Assembly: GCF_000765475.1 (NCBI RefSeq) | Contig: NZ_JRHO01000009.1 | Coordinates: forward strand, 310,001-374,000 | Source of the DNA: Methanococcoides methylutens | GTDB lineage: Archaea > Halobacteriota > Methanosarcinia > Methanosarcinales > Methanosarcinaceae | DNA: 64,000 nt | Reading direction: 5' to 3' | In this document: positions 7,693 through 16,979 of the stretch, one piece after another | How the letters are laid out: the number at the start of each line of letters is the position of its first letter | Numbering within the stretch: the stretch's first letter is position 1 | Program-made: the position numbers and the translations under genes | The notes under the pieces: model-generated | Database searches by the model: none | What the model saw: the letters and a program-made list of their open reading frames with translations, nothing else | What the model was told of the DNA's origin: nothing

Positions 7693-8883
7693 TCATAATC
7701 CGTCTACAAATGTGCCTATCCTGTCAATAGCTTCCTTGATATCTTCCCTTGATGCTGCATAGGCACAGCGAAGGAATCCTGCTCCGGTATCTCCGAAGAT
7801 ATCTCCTGGGATTGTAACAACGTTCTGCTCTTGAAGCAGCCTTTCTGCAAATTCGTCAGATGTCAGCCCTGTGCTCTTGATGGATGGGAATGCATAGAAT
7901 GCTCCTTTTGGGTTGAAGCAATCCAGTCCTATATCGTTCAATCCTCCAACGATGAGCTTCCTGCGCCTGTCGTACTCCCGGACCATTTTGCTAACTTCTT
8001 CCTCTCCGTTGCGAAGTGCTTCGATAGCACCAACCTGTGCTGTTATTGGGGCGCAGAGCATGGAATACTGGTGGATCAGCATCATCGAATTGATGATCTC
8101 CGGGGCTGCCATTGCATATGCCATCCTGAATCCTGTCATTGCATATGCCTTTGAGAATCCGTTCAGCATGATGGTCCGGTCACGCATTCCTTCAAGGGCT
8201 GAAAAACATGTATGCTTTCCCTCGTAGGTAAGTCTCTCGTAGACGTCATCTGATATCATCATAATATCATGTTCTACAATGACATCTGCAATGGCTTCCA
8301 GTTCATCTCTGTCCATTGTGGCGCCGGTAGGATTATTGGGATAGTTTATGATGACTGCTTTTGTTTTGTTCGTAATAGCAGCTTCTATCTCTTCGGCTGT
8401 GATACTGAAATCATTCACTCCTTTTGCACCAATGGTAACAGGAACTCCGCCTGCGAATATTATGGAGGGCACGTAAGCCACATATGATGGCTGTACTACG
8501 ATGATCTCATCACCAGGATTTGTGATTGCCCGTATCGCAAGGTCAAGTGCTTCACTTACACCTGTGGTGACAAGTATCTCGTCGTTTGGGTCATAGTATA
8601 CATTGTGCCTTTTTGTGTATGACCTTGAGATCTCTTCACGAAGCTCCATAAGGCCATAGTTAGAGGTGTATGATGTTTCCCCATGTTCGATTGAGTGTAT
8701 GCACGCTTCCCTTATGTGCCATGGTGTCACATAATCAGGTTCTCCAACTCCAAGGGATATGACGTCTTCGCTGTCTGACGCCATGTCGAAGAACTTTCGA
8801 ATACCCGATGGGGGTACTTTTTGCATACTGTTCGATACAAACCGGGAGGGGTTACATTGTGTTCTCAAGATAGATGCCTCCAT
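7693..8883 (-). CDS. PLP-dependent class I/II aminotransferase
   Basis: This 396-residue fold-type I aminotransferase is of the archaeal aspartate/aromatic (AspC/Aro8-like) kind. Visible marks are SLGVGEPDY near the N-terminus, the NYPNNPTGA segment, the ISDDVYERLTYEG loop, and the Schiff-base region LNGFSKAYAMTGFRMAY whose Lys binds PLP. Length is normal for the family. The Lrp/AsnC regulator gene lies 35 bp upstream on the same strand, a pairing that suggests control by an amino acid. Substrate cannot be fixed from sequence; aromatic amino acids, aspartate or alanine are possible. Confidence 0.9.
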   Translation of the reverse strand: MEASILRTQCNPSRFVSNSMQKVPPSGIRKFFDMASDSEDVISLGVGEPDYVTPWHIREACIHSIEHGETSYTSNYGLMELREEISRSYTKRHNVYYDPNDEILVTTGVSEALDLAIRAITNPGDEIIVVQPSYVAYVPSIIFAGGVPVTIGAKGVNDFSITAEEIEAAITNKTKAVIINYPNNPTGATMDRDELEAIADVIVEHDIMMISDDVYERLTYEGKHTCFSALEGMRDRTIMLNGFSKAYAMTGFRMAYAMAAPEIINSMMLIHQYSMLCAPITAQVGAIEALRNGEEEVSKMVREYDRRRKLIVGGLNDIGLDCFNPKGAFYAFPSIKSTGLTSDEFAERLLQEQNVVTIPGDIFGDTGAGFLRCAYAASREDIKEAIDRIGTFVDGL

Positions 8884-8918
8884 TATGAATGGGGAAAGCA
8901 GGTCAGAATAAAAAAGTA

Positions 8919-9410
8919 TTATGGGGAGACTGCAAGTCTCTTGACCTGATCTGGCTCATCCAGAATCAGCCCATTTTCCTTGTAGGTTTTCAGAACAAAG
9001 TGGGTGGCAGTGCTCTGGACCTGGTCCAATGTCGCGATCTTCTCCGCTACGAAGAATGCGACCTGTTTCATGGAATTGCCGCGCACTGTAATTGAAATGT
9101 CATGTTCTCCGGAAAGTAGTCTTACTGAGCGTACTTCCGGGAACTTGTAAAGCCTCTCGGCAATTGCCTGATATCCCAGTTTGCGTTCCAGTTGAACCTT
9201 AAGCTCAATTATGGCATAAACATAGTTCTCGCCTGCCAGTTCCCAGTCGATGATGGTCTTGTATTTGCGAATGATCTTCGCTTTCTCAAGATACTCTATC
9301 TTCTGGCTCACTTCCTCAACGGTCATGCCGGTGAGTGATGCGATCTCTTCTGGTACGATCCTTGCGTCTTCTTCAAGGATCTCCAGTATGTTGCGTGTTT
9401 GCTCATCCAT
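8919..9410 (-). CDS. Lrp/AsnC family transcriptional regulator
   Basis: This 163-residue regulator has an N-terminal helix-turn-helix (residues 5-60, EEIASLTGMTVEEVSQKIEYLE) and a C-terminal RAM/AsnC ligand-binding domain (residues 70-145) with the usual beta-alpha-beta-beta-alpha-beta order. It stands directly before the aminotransferase gene and probably responds to an amino acid linked to that enzyme. The gene ends 35 bp before it, so a common transcript is likely. Confidence 0.9.
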   Translation of the reverse strand: MDEQTRNILEILEEDARIVPEEIASLTGMTVEEVSQKIEYLEKAKIIRKYKTIIDWELAGENYVYAIIELKVQLERKLGYQAIAERLYKFPEVRSVRLLSGEHDISITVRGNSMKQVAFFVAEKIATLDQVQSTATHFVLKTYKENGLILDEPDQVKRLAVSP

Positions 9411-9452
9411 ACCTGAAACATCCTGGGTTTAAAAAAAGTTGATCAAGTAATA

Positions 9453-9830
9453 TTACTCGATCAATACTGCGTTGACCACGCCATCCTGTCCAGGGCGGCT
9501 TGTGACAATAGCATTGCCAGCTGCGGTCTTGATTACTGAGCCCTTTGTGATGGTGTTACGTCTGATGTAGTGCTCGTTTGCAGTGTTGTCAACAACTGTT
9601 TCGATAGCTGAAACAACTGTCTTTCCATCTGCAGGGTTTGTGACGTTTGCAGTGTTGCTCTGCAGGAGCCTTACCTTTCTGTTTCCGCCACGTGTTGAGA
9701 TGTTCTTCCTCTTTGTGTCAGCAACATGTGTTTCTGCAGGTTCACGCCCGAGTTCGTATTTCCTCTTGCCGCGTGATGATTTGATCTTTGCTCCTGTGTA
9801 TTTCCTTTTTGATCTTCCCTGAAATTGCAT
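9453..9830 (-). CDS. rps8e: 30S ribosomal protein S8e
   Basis: This 125-residue basic protein matches archaeal S8e. The N-terminal signature [15 protein letters not shown] and the central [13 protein letters not shown] are typical, and the C-terminus ([20 protein letters not shown]) ends in the short archaeal form. It is part of the small ribosomal subunit. It is transcribed divergently from the RNase Z gene across a 198-bp promoter region. Confidence 0.95.
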   Translation of the reverse strand: MQFQGRSKRKYTGAKIKSSRGKRKYELGREPAETHVADTKRKNISTRGGNRKVRLLQSNTANVTNPADGKTVVSAIETVVDNTANEHYIRRNTITKGSVIKTAAGNAIVTSRPGQDGVVNAVLIE

Positions 9831-10028
9831 AAATTTATCCTCTTATTAATTAATAGTGATATGAATTTCTATCATATATAATCGGTTAATGGACTTCCTT
9901 TACTAATAGGATTCTATATGAACTTTTCGAGCCGCTCTGATCTGTCGCAAGTTATCTATCAGCAAGTATCTATTAATGGGTTCAAATGTGATAAAAGATA
10001 AATAATTTTATCGCATAATCATTAATAC

Positions 10029-10943
10029 ATGCTTCTTGTAACATTTTTAGGTACCGGTGGTTCTTTACCCACTAAGAACCGCAATCCTTCCGCGATCATG
10101 GTCAACAGGGACGGGGAACTTATCATGTTCGACTGTGGGGAAGGTGCTCAGCAGCAGATGATGCGTGCAAAGACAGGGATGATGAACCTCTCCTCTATAT
10201 TTATCACGCATTTCCATGCAGATCATATTCTCGGCATACCCGGTCTTGTACAGACCATGTCCTTCCAGGGGAGGACCGAACCACTCACCATATATGGTCC
10301 TGAATGGGTGGAAGAGTTCGTAAAGTTGCTTTCGGCTCTTGGCTACTACAAGCTGAAGTTCGAGATAAAGGCTGTCAGAATGGAGCGCGGTGATGTTGTA
10401 AAGCGGGATGGTTATTCTGTCGTTGCTTTACAGACAGATCACAACGTACGTAGCATTGGGTATGCCCTGGTGGAAGATCCGAGGCCGGGAAAGTTCGACC
10501 GGAAAAAAGCTATGGAACTTGGTGTTCCGATAGGACCTCTCTTTTCAAAACTCCATAAAGGGGAGGATGTGGAGGTTGATGGCAAGGTCATAAGTTCCGA
10601 AGATGTGGTGGGTGAATCCCGGCCAGGAAGGACTATTATATACAGCGGTGATACGAGACCCTGCAGGGATATCCTGGAAGCGAGTGAGGATGCTGACCTT
10701 TTAATACATGATGGAACGCTTGCTGACGAAAAGCTCGAATGGGCAAAGGAAGCAAAACATTCCACCGCAGGTGAGGCTGCAGCACTGGCAAAGAGGGCGG
10801 GTGTAAAGAAACTGGTGCTGACACATGTCAGTTCAAGGTATTCAGATGATGTTTCTCCTTTGCTGAACGATGCAAAAGCAATATTTGAAGATGTTATAAT
10901 TGCAGAAGACCTGATGTCCATCGAAGTTCCCTATAAGGGATGA
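10029..10943 (+). CDS. rnz: ribonuclease Z (tRNA 3' endonuclease)
   Basis: This 304-residue metallo-beta-lactamase-fold enzyme removes 3' trailers from tRNA precursors. The metal-binding motif THFHADHILG (about residues 60-69) is the HxHxDH signature of RNase Z. IIYSGDTRP and TLADEKLEWAKEAKHST supply further metal ligands, and THVSSRYSD near the end provides the last histidine. It is the short (RNase Z-S) form. A TATA-like AAATAATTTTATC lies about 25 bases before the ATG, so the leader is short or absent. Confidence 0.95.
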   Translation: MLLVTFLGTGGSLPTKNRNPSAIMVNRDGELIMFDCGEGAQQQMMRAKTGMMNLSSIFITHFHADHILGIPGLVQTMSFQGRTEPLTIYGPEWVEEFVKLLSALGYYKLKFEIKAVRMERGDVVKRDGYSVVALQTDHNVRSIGYALVEDPRPGKFDRKKAMELGVPIGPLFSKLHKGEDVEVDGKVISSEDVVGESRPGRTIIYSGDTRPCRDILEASEDADLLIHDGTLADEKLEWAKEAKHSTAGEAAALAKRAGVKKLVLTHVSSRYSDDVSPLLNDAKAIFEDVIIAEDLMSIEVPYKG

Positions 10944-11031
10944 ATAAGCTTCGATTCCTTTTATTTTCTGCATTACACAACTCTTTTAAGTTCAGGCACC
11001 CAAACTATTACTTGTAATGGTTGGTGGTGCC

Positions 11032-11778
11032 ATGTCAGATGAACGACATACTTGCAAGTCTCATAATCTAGGTGGAAAAGAGGTAATTGATCCCTATCAC
11101 ATAAGTGAGTTCAATGATGTGATAATGAAGATAGCTTCCCTGAAGGGCGAGGATGTCCTGATGTCCCGGGGCATCGATAAAATTACTACTAAGGTCTGTA
11201 ATACTGCAGTACGGCTTGCGCAAGATGATCATGAAATACCTTTGAACCGTATTGACCAGGCCATAGCACTTAATTTTGCAAGGCCAAAACAAGTGGAGCA
11301 TGATATTAACAGTATCATTTCTGAAAAGATGAAACTTGGCCAGATGTTTCGATACCCTGAAACTTTTCGTTATGATCAGACTCGTAAAAAGGACCTTGTT
11401 CCTCGTAAAGTCTCTGTGGAAAAGAAACTGGGCATCAATATGAATTATGCAATAGAGGCATTATATGCACAGGAGAATTCCGCAGACCTGTGGAATATTA
11501 TTATTAATCATGAATGGTTCGAGCTTAGTACTGAACCTGTCTTCGATCTGATGCCAGAGATGTTGCCTTCGAATTCTGAGTATGGTAGTCTATTGGGGGT
11601 GGTTAATATACTCCGCTTTTTCGATATGGATTCAATACGCAGGGAGTGGCAAGGCCCTGTTGATCTGTTCTATCAGGGTTGTGTGGATACGTTGATTAAG
11701 CACAAGGTTGCTGAAATAGAGGTTCCTGGTGAAAAGGGTCTTAGTCACACTTACAAGATCAAGTGGATCGATGAATGA
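11032..11778 (+). CDS. conserved-looking hypothetical protein
   Basis: This 248-residue soluble, mainly helical protein is not recognised. There is no signal peptide, membrane segment or catalytic motif. A Ser/Thr-Lys-rich first quarter is followed by an acidic helical C-terminal half. I prefer the ATG at 11032 because GGTGGTG lies a few bases upstream; an ATG at 11017 has no such site. The stop codon lies inside a tetranucleotide repeat. It follows the RNase Z gene after 88 bp on the same strand, with no clear functional tie. Confidence 0.7.
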   Translation: MSDERHTCKSHNLGGKEVIDPYHISEFNDVIMKIASLKGEDVLMSRGIDKITTKVCNTAVRLAQDDHEIPLNRIDQAIALNFARPKQVEHDINSIISEKMKLGQMFRYPETFRYDQTRKKDLVPRKVSVEKKLGINMNYAIEALYAQENSADLWNIIINHEWFELSTEPVFDLMPEMLPSNSEYGSLLGVVNILRFFDMDSIRREWQGPVDLFYQGCVDTLIKHKVAEIEVPGEKGLSHTYKIKWIDE

Positions 11779-11804
11779 ATGAATGAATGAATGAATGAAT
11801 GAAT
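11771..11804 (+). repeat. (ATGA)8.5 tetranucleotide microsatellite
   Basis: Thirty-four bases repeat ATGA without error. The repeat supplies the last codons and TGA stop of the gene ending at 11778, then continues 26 bp beyond it. Because the stop comes at the second unit, gain or loss of units would not change the protein. Confidence 0.9.
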
Positions 11805-11910
11805 TGCTTATTATGCGTATCAATGAGTTAGTGGCAGGTTTAATGGGCCAAACAGCAAATTAAGTTATAATTTAATTAACAAATAAAAAAGGTAGGTTGC
11901 TGGATCATTA

Positions 11911-12180
11911 TCATAATATGGTCCAGTCAAGCTCGTTATCGTCTTCATCATAGAGGTGAACTTCCATGGACATTTCCTCTAATCCATAAGGCAGCTCCTT
12001 TACGCCTATGAAAAGTGAATCTCCAATGTTTACGTTGAAGCCTTCTGCCTTGACCTTCGCAAAGTATACTCTGCCTCCGGAATTCACATCTTCGACGGTA
12101 ACTCCTTTCCACTGTTTCAGGTTGTCAATAATGTTCACTACTTTGCATTCGAACCTGTCATTTTCTTTGATGGTGGTCAT
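11911..12180 (-). CDS. small conserved-type hypothetical protein
   Basis: This 89-residue acidic, beta-rich protein has alternating hydrophobic strands (FECKVVNIIDNL, GRVYFAKVKAEGFNVNIGD) that suggest a small barrel, perhaps OB-like or PRC-like. No family is recognised. The ATG at 12180 is the only good start. It is followed on the same strand, 39 bp upstream in coordinate, by the stop side of no other gene, and its own upstream neighbour is the AAA ATPase gene whose stop lies at 12220. Confidence 0.65.
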   Translation of the reverse strand: MTTIKENDRFECKVVNIIDNLKQWKGVTVEDVNSGGRVYFAKVKAEGFNVNIGDSLFIGVKELPYGLEEMSMEVHLYDEDDNELDWTIL

Positions 12181-12219
12181 AATATCACGTTTAATTTATT
12201 AGGATTAAGCTTTCATTTT

Positions 12220-13218
12220 TCATATATAAAGTCTATTCAAAGTACCAGTGTCTTCTTTTTTAACCAGTTTGGAAATTGCATTCTCAAAAAGTTCCTGTGT
12301 GACCTCTTCCCGGTCATCTATGATCGCCTGATGCAATGCATTCTTTAGAACTTTTTCTACAATATCCCTTCCTGAAAGTCCTGCTGTAAGCTTTGCGACC
12401 CTTTGCAGGTCAATCTCTTTGGCAGGAAGTGGGAATGTGCTTATGTTCTGTTCAATTATCATATGGCGGTCCTGCTCATCGGGTAACATGAACTCGATCT
12501 CTTCCTCAAATCGGCTCCTTACGGCAGAATCAAGGCTATCGATACGGTTCGTTGCTCCTATGGTGCAAACTCCCTTGCGCTCCACGATCCCATCCATTTC
12601 GGTAAGCAGTGCGTTCACGATCTCTGCCACATCTCCTCTTAGTTCCTGGAATTTCCTGTCCAGTGCAATGGCATCCAGTTCGTCAATGAAGATTATGCAT
12701 GGCTGCATCTCTTCAGCCCTATCATAAAGCTGGTGTATCTGGCGGGCACCTTCTCCTACAAATTCTCCGATAAGCTGTGTAGCCTTTATAGGCAACAGCG
12801 GTACCTCTGTTTTGTTGGCAAGAGCTTTTGCGAGCATTGTCTTGCCAGTTCCGGATGGGCCATAGAACAGTACGTTTCGGGGCGCCCATTTACCAAATCT
12901 GTCCGCATCTTCGAGAAAACGCTCGATAAGTTTACATTTCCTACGGGCAGTCGTCTGGCCGATAACATCTTCAAATGTGATCCTTGTCGCAAACTCGGGT
13001 GTAATAGGGACCTTATCATCCTCATTGACAACTATGGTGGTTTCCATTCCAATGACCGATTCGGGCGGTTCCACATCGAGGATCTTGTAAGCAAAGTCGG
13101 GGTACATTCTGTGGTCAAAAAGGTATTCTCCCTTGCGTGCCAGAAATCCCTTCCACTGTTTTCTTGCATATTGTTCGAAGATATCAGGGTCTTCTATCTC
13201 TGGATATTCATCAAGCAT
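12220..13218 (-). CDS. archaeal AAA family ATPase; N-terminus probably longer
   Basis: From the first ATG (13218) this is a 332-residue protein with a single AAA module. Walker A is GPSGTGKTM, Walker B is [12 protein letters not shown], sensor 1 is IGATNR and the arginine-finger region is SAVRSRFEEE. It is related to the PAN/Cdc48 group but has only a short N-terminal domain. The frame stays open for 56 codons upstream (to a TAA at 13389-13387). That stretch reads like protein, with KPKGYPLSS directly before the Met, but contains no ATG, GTG or TTG. An ATC at 13362 or 13386 might serve as start. Its substrate is unknown; protein remodelling is likely. Confidence 0.85.
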   Translation of the reverse strand: MLDEYPEIEDPDIFEQYARKQWKGFLARKGEYLFDHRMYPDFAYKILDVEPPESVIGMETTIVVNEDDKVPITPEFATRITFEDVIGQTTARRKCKLIERFLEDADRFGKWAPRNVLFYGPSGTGKTMLAKALANKTEVPLLPIKATQLIGEFVGEGARQIHQLYDRAEEMQPCIIFIDELDAIALDRKFQELRGDVAEIVNALLTEMDGIVERKGVCTIGATNRIDSLDSAVRSRFEEEIEFMLPDEQDRHMIIEQNISTFPLPAKEIDLQRVAKLTAGLSGRDIVEKVLKNALHQAIIDDREEVTQELFENAISKLVKKEDTGTLNRLYI

Positions 13219-13390
13219 ACTGCTAAGTGGGTACCCCTTGGGTTTTAGTATGACTATGTCTGCAGTGGAGTCGGATGTTTCGATGTTTTCTTCCCTATTT
13301 CTATTTAGTGTTGTCTTCTGGGCAGATCTGACTATTTTATCAACTCTTTTTCGTCTTACGATGAGGGTATTAGTAAACGATCTGATTTAA

Positions 13391-13702
13391 TCTATTTCCT
13401 GAAAGCTCCTCCTCTATATTTCATCTGGAGCTCGAATGGTGGATATATTACTAATCTTAGAATGAGGCAACTAATTACATTTCTGTATATGATCTTAACG
13501 GGATAATTATTATATATTGACCTGTGATATATTATATGCAAAAAGTGATAGTTCTATAAAGATGTTTTATAGTATGCCAGAATGGGTGCATGATGTCAGG
13601 TTTGTTGGTGTGTTTTCCTTAATATGGCGGTACGCAGGTGTTCCTGATAAAATTTAAAGAGAGCTACCAATTTTAAATAACGATCGTTCAAAAGTGATAA
13701 TT
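13391..13702. promoter_or_regulatory. AT-rich regulatory region upstream of receiver gene
   Basis: This 312-bp gap holds divergent promoters. A short inverted repeat CTATAAA / TTTATAG lies at 13554-13560 and 13566-13572. A TATA-like TTTTAAATAA (13671-13680) is followed at once by a perfect 10-bp palindrome AACGATCGTT (13679-13688), ending 14 bases before the receiver start codon. The palindrome overlaps the expected start site and may be an operator. Confidence 0.45.
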
Positions 13703-14074
13703 ATGGAACAAATTTTGGTTGTGGAGGATAATCCTATGAATATGGAACTGACTGTGGTTCTGCTGGAATCATGGGGTTATAAGGTTGGGCAGGCAGTAGA
13801 TGGTGCGCAAGCTCTTAGTGAAGTTAAAAAGGGCAATTATGATCTTATTTTATTGGATATGCAGCTTCCTCGCATGGATGGACTCGAGGTGCTTGAGCAT
13901 CTTAAGAATGATATGGAAACTGCAGATATACCTGTGGTGGCCCTTACGGCCCATTCAATGACTGGCGATGGGTGTAAGTTCCTGAATGCCGGGTGTACTG
14001 GGTATATTTCCAAACCCATCAATGTGCCTGAATTCAAGGATCAAATAGCTGATTATCTAAAGGGATCTGCTTAA
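13703..14074 (+). CDS. stand-alone response regulator receiver protein
   Basis: This 123-residue single-domain protein has the CheY-like receiver fold. The acidic pocket is VVEDNP near the N-terminus, the phospho-acceptor is Asp52 in LILLDMQLP, and the conserved Thr and Lys lie in VALTAHSM and YISKPIN. There is no output domain. A GTG at 13694 is an alternative start. The hybrid sensor kinase starts 22 bp downstream, so this protein is the likely phosphotransfer partner. Confidence 0.9.
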   Translation: MEQILVVEDNPMNMELTVVLLESWGYKVGQAVDGAQALSEVKKGNYDLILLDMQLPRMDGLEVLEHLKNDMETADIPVVALTAHSMTGDGCKFLNAGCTGYISKPINVPEFKDQIADYLKGSA

Positions 14075-14096
14075 CGGAGTTATTTTTGGTGTAACT

Positions 14097-15575
14097 ATGA
14101 ATGAAAGTTCAGTTCCAAAAATACTGGTCGTCGATGATGAACCTTTGAATGTGGAGCTAATGGAGATCTATCTTTCCGGGGATTATGAGGTAATCTCTGC
14201 TTATGGTGGTGCAGAGGGACTTGAAAAGGCGAGGACTGAAAATGTCGATCTGGTTCTTCTCGACGTCATGATGCCTGATGTAAGTGGGTTTGATGTATGT
14301 ACAACCCTGAAGGAGGATCCTCTTTATCAGTTCCTGCCTGTTGTTATGGTAACTGCGCTTTCAGGTAAAGATGATAAAATAAAAAGTATAGAAGCAGGTG
14401 CGGACGATTTTCTTTCAAAACCAGTTGACAGGCTTGAGCTTGAGACAAGGGTCAAGTCCCTTATAAAGATCAGGCAACTGCATAATAGTCTCATCTCCCA
14501 GCGCGACGAGGCACAGAAATATCTTGATGTTGCAGGTGTCATTCTTCTGGTACTTGACAAGAACCAGAATGTGACGCTTGTCAATAGGAAGGGTTGTGAG
14601 ATCCTTGAGAGGGATGAAGAGGATGTCATTGGAAAGAATTGGTTCGATTCATTCCTGCCTCCAGAAGAATCCGATCATACGAAGAAGATATTCTCCAGTT
14701 TGCTAAATGGTGAAATTGACGAATTTGAATACTCTGAGAATTCCATAATCACTGCTGAAGGTGAGGGGCGGATAATAAGCTGGCATAATTCCCTTCTCAT
14801 GGATGTGAATGGTAATATTTCAGGTATCTTAAGTTCCGGTGAAGATATCACAGAACGCAAAAAAACAGAAGTTGCATTGAAAGATTATGCAAATCAGCTG
14901 GAACATTCCAATGAACTGAAGGATCTTTTTATTGACATTATCCGGCATGATCTAATGAACCCTGCAGGTGCTGTAAAAGGTTTCACTGATATTCTTCTCA
15001 AAAGAAGTAAGTTTGAAGATGGTGATTTGCGTATGCTTAAGGCGATCGAGCGTACGAATAAAAAACTTATCACTATGATCGAGAGTGCTGCTACGTTCGC
15101 AAAGATCGAGTCAGTATCTAAGGTAAGGCTCAATGTTATGGACCTTGGTGAGATCCTGAACAATGTTACGCACACCCTTGAGTCGCAGTTGAATGAAAAC
15201 AGGATGAACCTACATATGTCTCTTAAAGGCTCTTATCCTGCACTTGTCGATCCGATGATCGAGCAGGTCTTTGTAAACTTACTGTCAAATGCAATAAAGT
15301 ACAGTCCTGAGGATACCTGTATCACTGTGGAAATTGAGGATCTTGGTGGGGACTGGAAGGTAACGGTCATGGACCAGGGCTTTGGTATCCTTGATGAGGA
15401 TAAGGAACTGGTCTTTGAACGCTTTAAGAGGCTGGATAAAGGCAACATAAAAGGTACGGGATTAGGACTTGCTATTGTTAAGAGGGTCGTTGACTTGCAT
15501 GGCGGTAAGGTCGGTGTTGCTGACAATCCGAATGGGGAAGGCAGCATGTTCTGGGTCACTTTAAAAAAGGCATGA
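14097..15575 (+). CDS. receiver-PAS-histidine kinase hybrid
   Basis: This 492-residue soluble protein joins an N-terminal receiver (residues 8-125, Asp56 in VLLDVMMPD), a PAS domain with its C-terminal cap (about 135-265, ending GEDITERKK), a HisKA dimerisation helix with the phospho-accepting His284 (DIIRHDLMNPAG) and a HATPase domain (N box NLLSNAIKYS, G1 DQGFG, G2 GTGLGLAI). There are no membrane segments, so it probably senses a cytoplasmic signal. The receiver at the N-terminus instead of the C-terminus is common in methanogen kinases. It is co-transcribed with the upstream receiver protein. Confidence 0.93.
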   Translation: MNESSVPKILVVDDEPLNVELMEIYLSGDYEVISAYGGAEGLEKARTENVDLVLLDVMMPDVSGFDVCTTLKEDPLYQFLPVVMVTALSGKDDKIKSIEAGADDFLSKPVDRLELETRVKSLIKIRQLHNSLISQRDEAQKYLDVAGVILLVLDKNQNVTLVNRKGCEILERDEEDVIGKNWFDSFLPPEESDHTKKIFSSLLNGEIDEFEYSENSIITAEGEGRIISWHNSLLMDVNGNISGILSSGEDITERKKTEVALKDYANQLEHSNELKDLFIDIIRHDLMNPAGAVKGFTDILLKRSKFEDGDLRMLKAIERTNKKLITMIESAATFAKIESVSKVRLNVMDLGEILNNVTHTLESQLNENRMNLHMSLKGSYPALVDPMIEQVFVNLLSNAIKYSPEDTCITVEIEDLGGDWKVTVMDQGFGILDEDKELVFERFKRLDKGNIKGTGLGLAIVKRVVDLHGGKVGVADNPNGEGSMFWVTLKKA

Positions 15576-15714
15576 TCTTTATTCTCTATTCTTTTTGATT
15601 TATCCTTTTCATTCAGTTTTATCCTTTTTGTATAGCGGTGTTTGCCGGTTCCAATAAGTTTAAGATATATGTATCCAATGACCCTTTGGATTTTAATTAT
15701 CACGAGGCAGTAAT

Positions 15715-16491
15715 ATGAAACTTGATGAGGTCACAATTTCAAGAGCGATTATAGACGAGTTCTCTAAGGTATTCCTTGATTACACAGAAGTGGATGTTGC
15801 ACTTGTAGGTGGAGGGCCTGCAAATCTTGTAGCTGCAAAGTATCTTGCAGAAGCAGGCTTAAAAACAGTGATCTACGAGAAGAAGCTGTCCGTGGGTGGT
15901 GGCATGTGGGCTGGCGGAATGATGTTCCCACGTATCGTTGTTCAGGAAGAAGCACGCCATATTCTGGATGATTTTGATATTACCTATCATGAATATGAGG
16001 AAGGTTATTACATAGCCAATTCCGTTGAGTCCGTTGGTAAGCTCATAAGTGGTGCAACAACTGCAGGTACTGAGATCTTCAACCTTGTGAATGTTGAAGA
16101 TGTCATGATCAGGGACAATGATGAGGTATGTGGACTTGTCATCAACTGGACTGCAGTGGAGATCGGAAGACTTCATGTTGACCCTCTGGCAATACGTGCC
16201 AAGGTCGTGGTCGATGGTACCGGTCATGAAGCCGCTGTCTGTAATACTGTGCAGCGCAAGGTCCCTGGTGCAAAGCTTGGAGATCTTGGTGTCATCGGTG
16301 AGAAGCCAATGTGGGCAGACGTTGGAGAGCGCATGCTTGTGGAAACGACAAAGGAAGTATATCCAAACCTGTATGTTGATGGGATGGCAGCCAATGCCGT
16401 AGCAGGTGCACCACGTATGGGTCCGGTATTCGGTGGAATGCTTATTTCCGGTAAACAAGTGGCTGAGCTTATTATTGAAAGGCTCAAATAA
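15715..16491 (+). CDS. thi4: thiazole synthase Thi4, archaeal sulfide-dependent type
   Basis: This 258-residue FAD/NAD-binding protein makes the thiazole moiety of thiamine from NAD and glycine. The dinucleotide fold is VALVGGGPANLVAAKYLAEAG, with GGGMWAGGMMFP following. At the position of the sulfur-donating Cys of yeast Thi4 this protein has His (RLHVDPLAIRA), as in the Methanocaldococcus enzyme, so it should be a true catalyst that uses free sulfide rather than a suicide enzyme. The TATA-like TTAAGATATATG lies about 45 bp upstream. No riboswitch is visible in the short leader. ThiL in the same window belongs to the same pathway. Confidence 0.93.
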   Translation: MKLDEVTISRAIIDEFSKVFLDYTEVDVALVGGGPANLVAAKYLAEAGLKTVIYEKKLSVGGGMWAGGMMFPRIVVQEEARHILDDFDITYHEYEEGYYIANSVESVGKLISGATTAGTEIFNLVNVEDVMIRDNDEVCGLVINWTAVEIGRLHVDPLAIRAKVVVDGTGHEAAVCNTVQRKVPGAKLGDLGVIGEKPMWADVGERMLVETTKEVYPNLYVDGMAANAVAGAPRMGPVFGGMLISGKQVAELIIERLK

Positions 16492-16545
16492 GCCCTCTTT
16501 CTTCATTTTGAGGAAAAAGTTTATCTAACAAAAGTACTAGTATAA

Positions 16546-16566
16546 GGTGCTTCGCTGTGAAGCACC
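16546..16566 (+). other. hairpin directly upstream of tRNA-His
   Basis: A perfect 8-bp stem (GGTGCTTC / GAAGCACC) closes a GCTGT loop, ending ten bases before the tRNA. A TATA-like ACTAGTATAAG lies just before it, so the hairpin would be in the tRNA precursor's 5' leader. Confidence 0.6.
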
Positions 16567-16576
16567 CTATTACCAT

Positions 16577-16651
<75 letters not shown>

Positions 16652-16979
16652 TTCTCTTTTACGATTCTATAAATTATTACTTGAAGTTCATCTACTAATT
16701 ATCTTTAAATTCGTTTAAGAAATCTTATAATTTAGTCTATGATCTGTCTTAAGGTCTGTCCTATGATCATCCCATAATTGACCTGGGCAATCTGTCATAA
16801 ATGCAGTATTAATACAATCTTCATACTATCATTTTATTCTTGACCTTTTATTGTTTATTTCTAAGTATAGTGCTTTAACTACTTCTGTATTTTACAATTT
16901 TAAAAATATACTTGAAATTACAAGGCAAGTTATGTGAAAATGAACTAAAAAAAGAAAAATACGGCTGTGATGGCCGCTA
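16652..16979. other. AT-rich intergenic region
   Basis: These 328 bp between tRNA-His and the DUF356 gene contain no credible reading frame, hairpin or second RNA gene. The sequence is low-complexity and rich in TTATT/ATCTT runs. Confidence 0.5.

Noticed and set aside
15576-15714. TPP riboswitch before thi4
   Set aside because: The predicted leader is about 20-30 bases and none of the conserved TPP riboswitch words is visible.
15859-16506. long open frame on the minus strand opposite thi4
   Set aside because: Thi4 is unambiguous on the plus strand, and the opposite frame shows no motifs.
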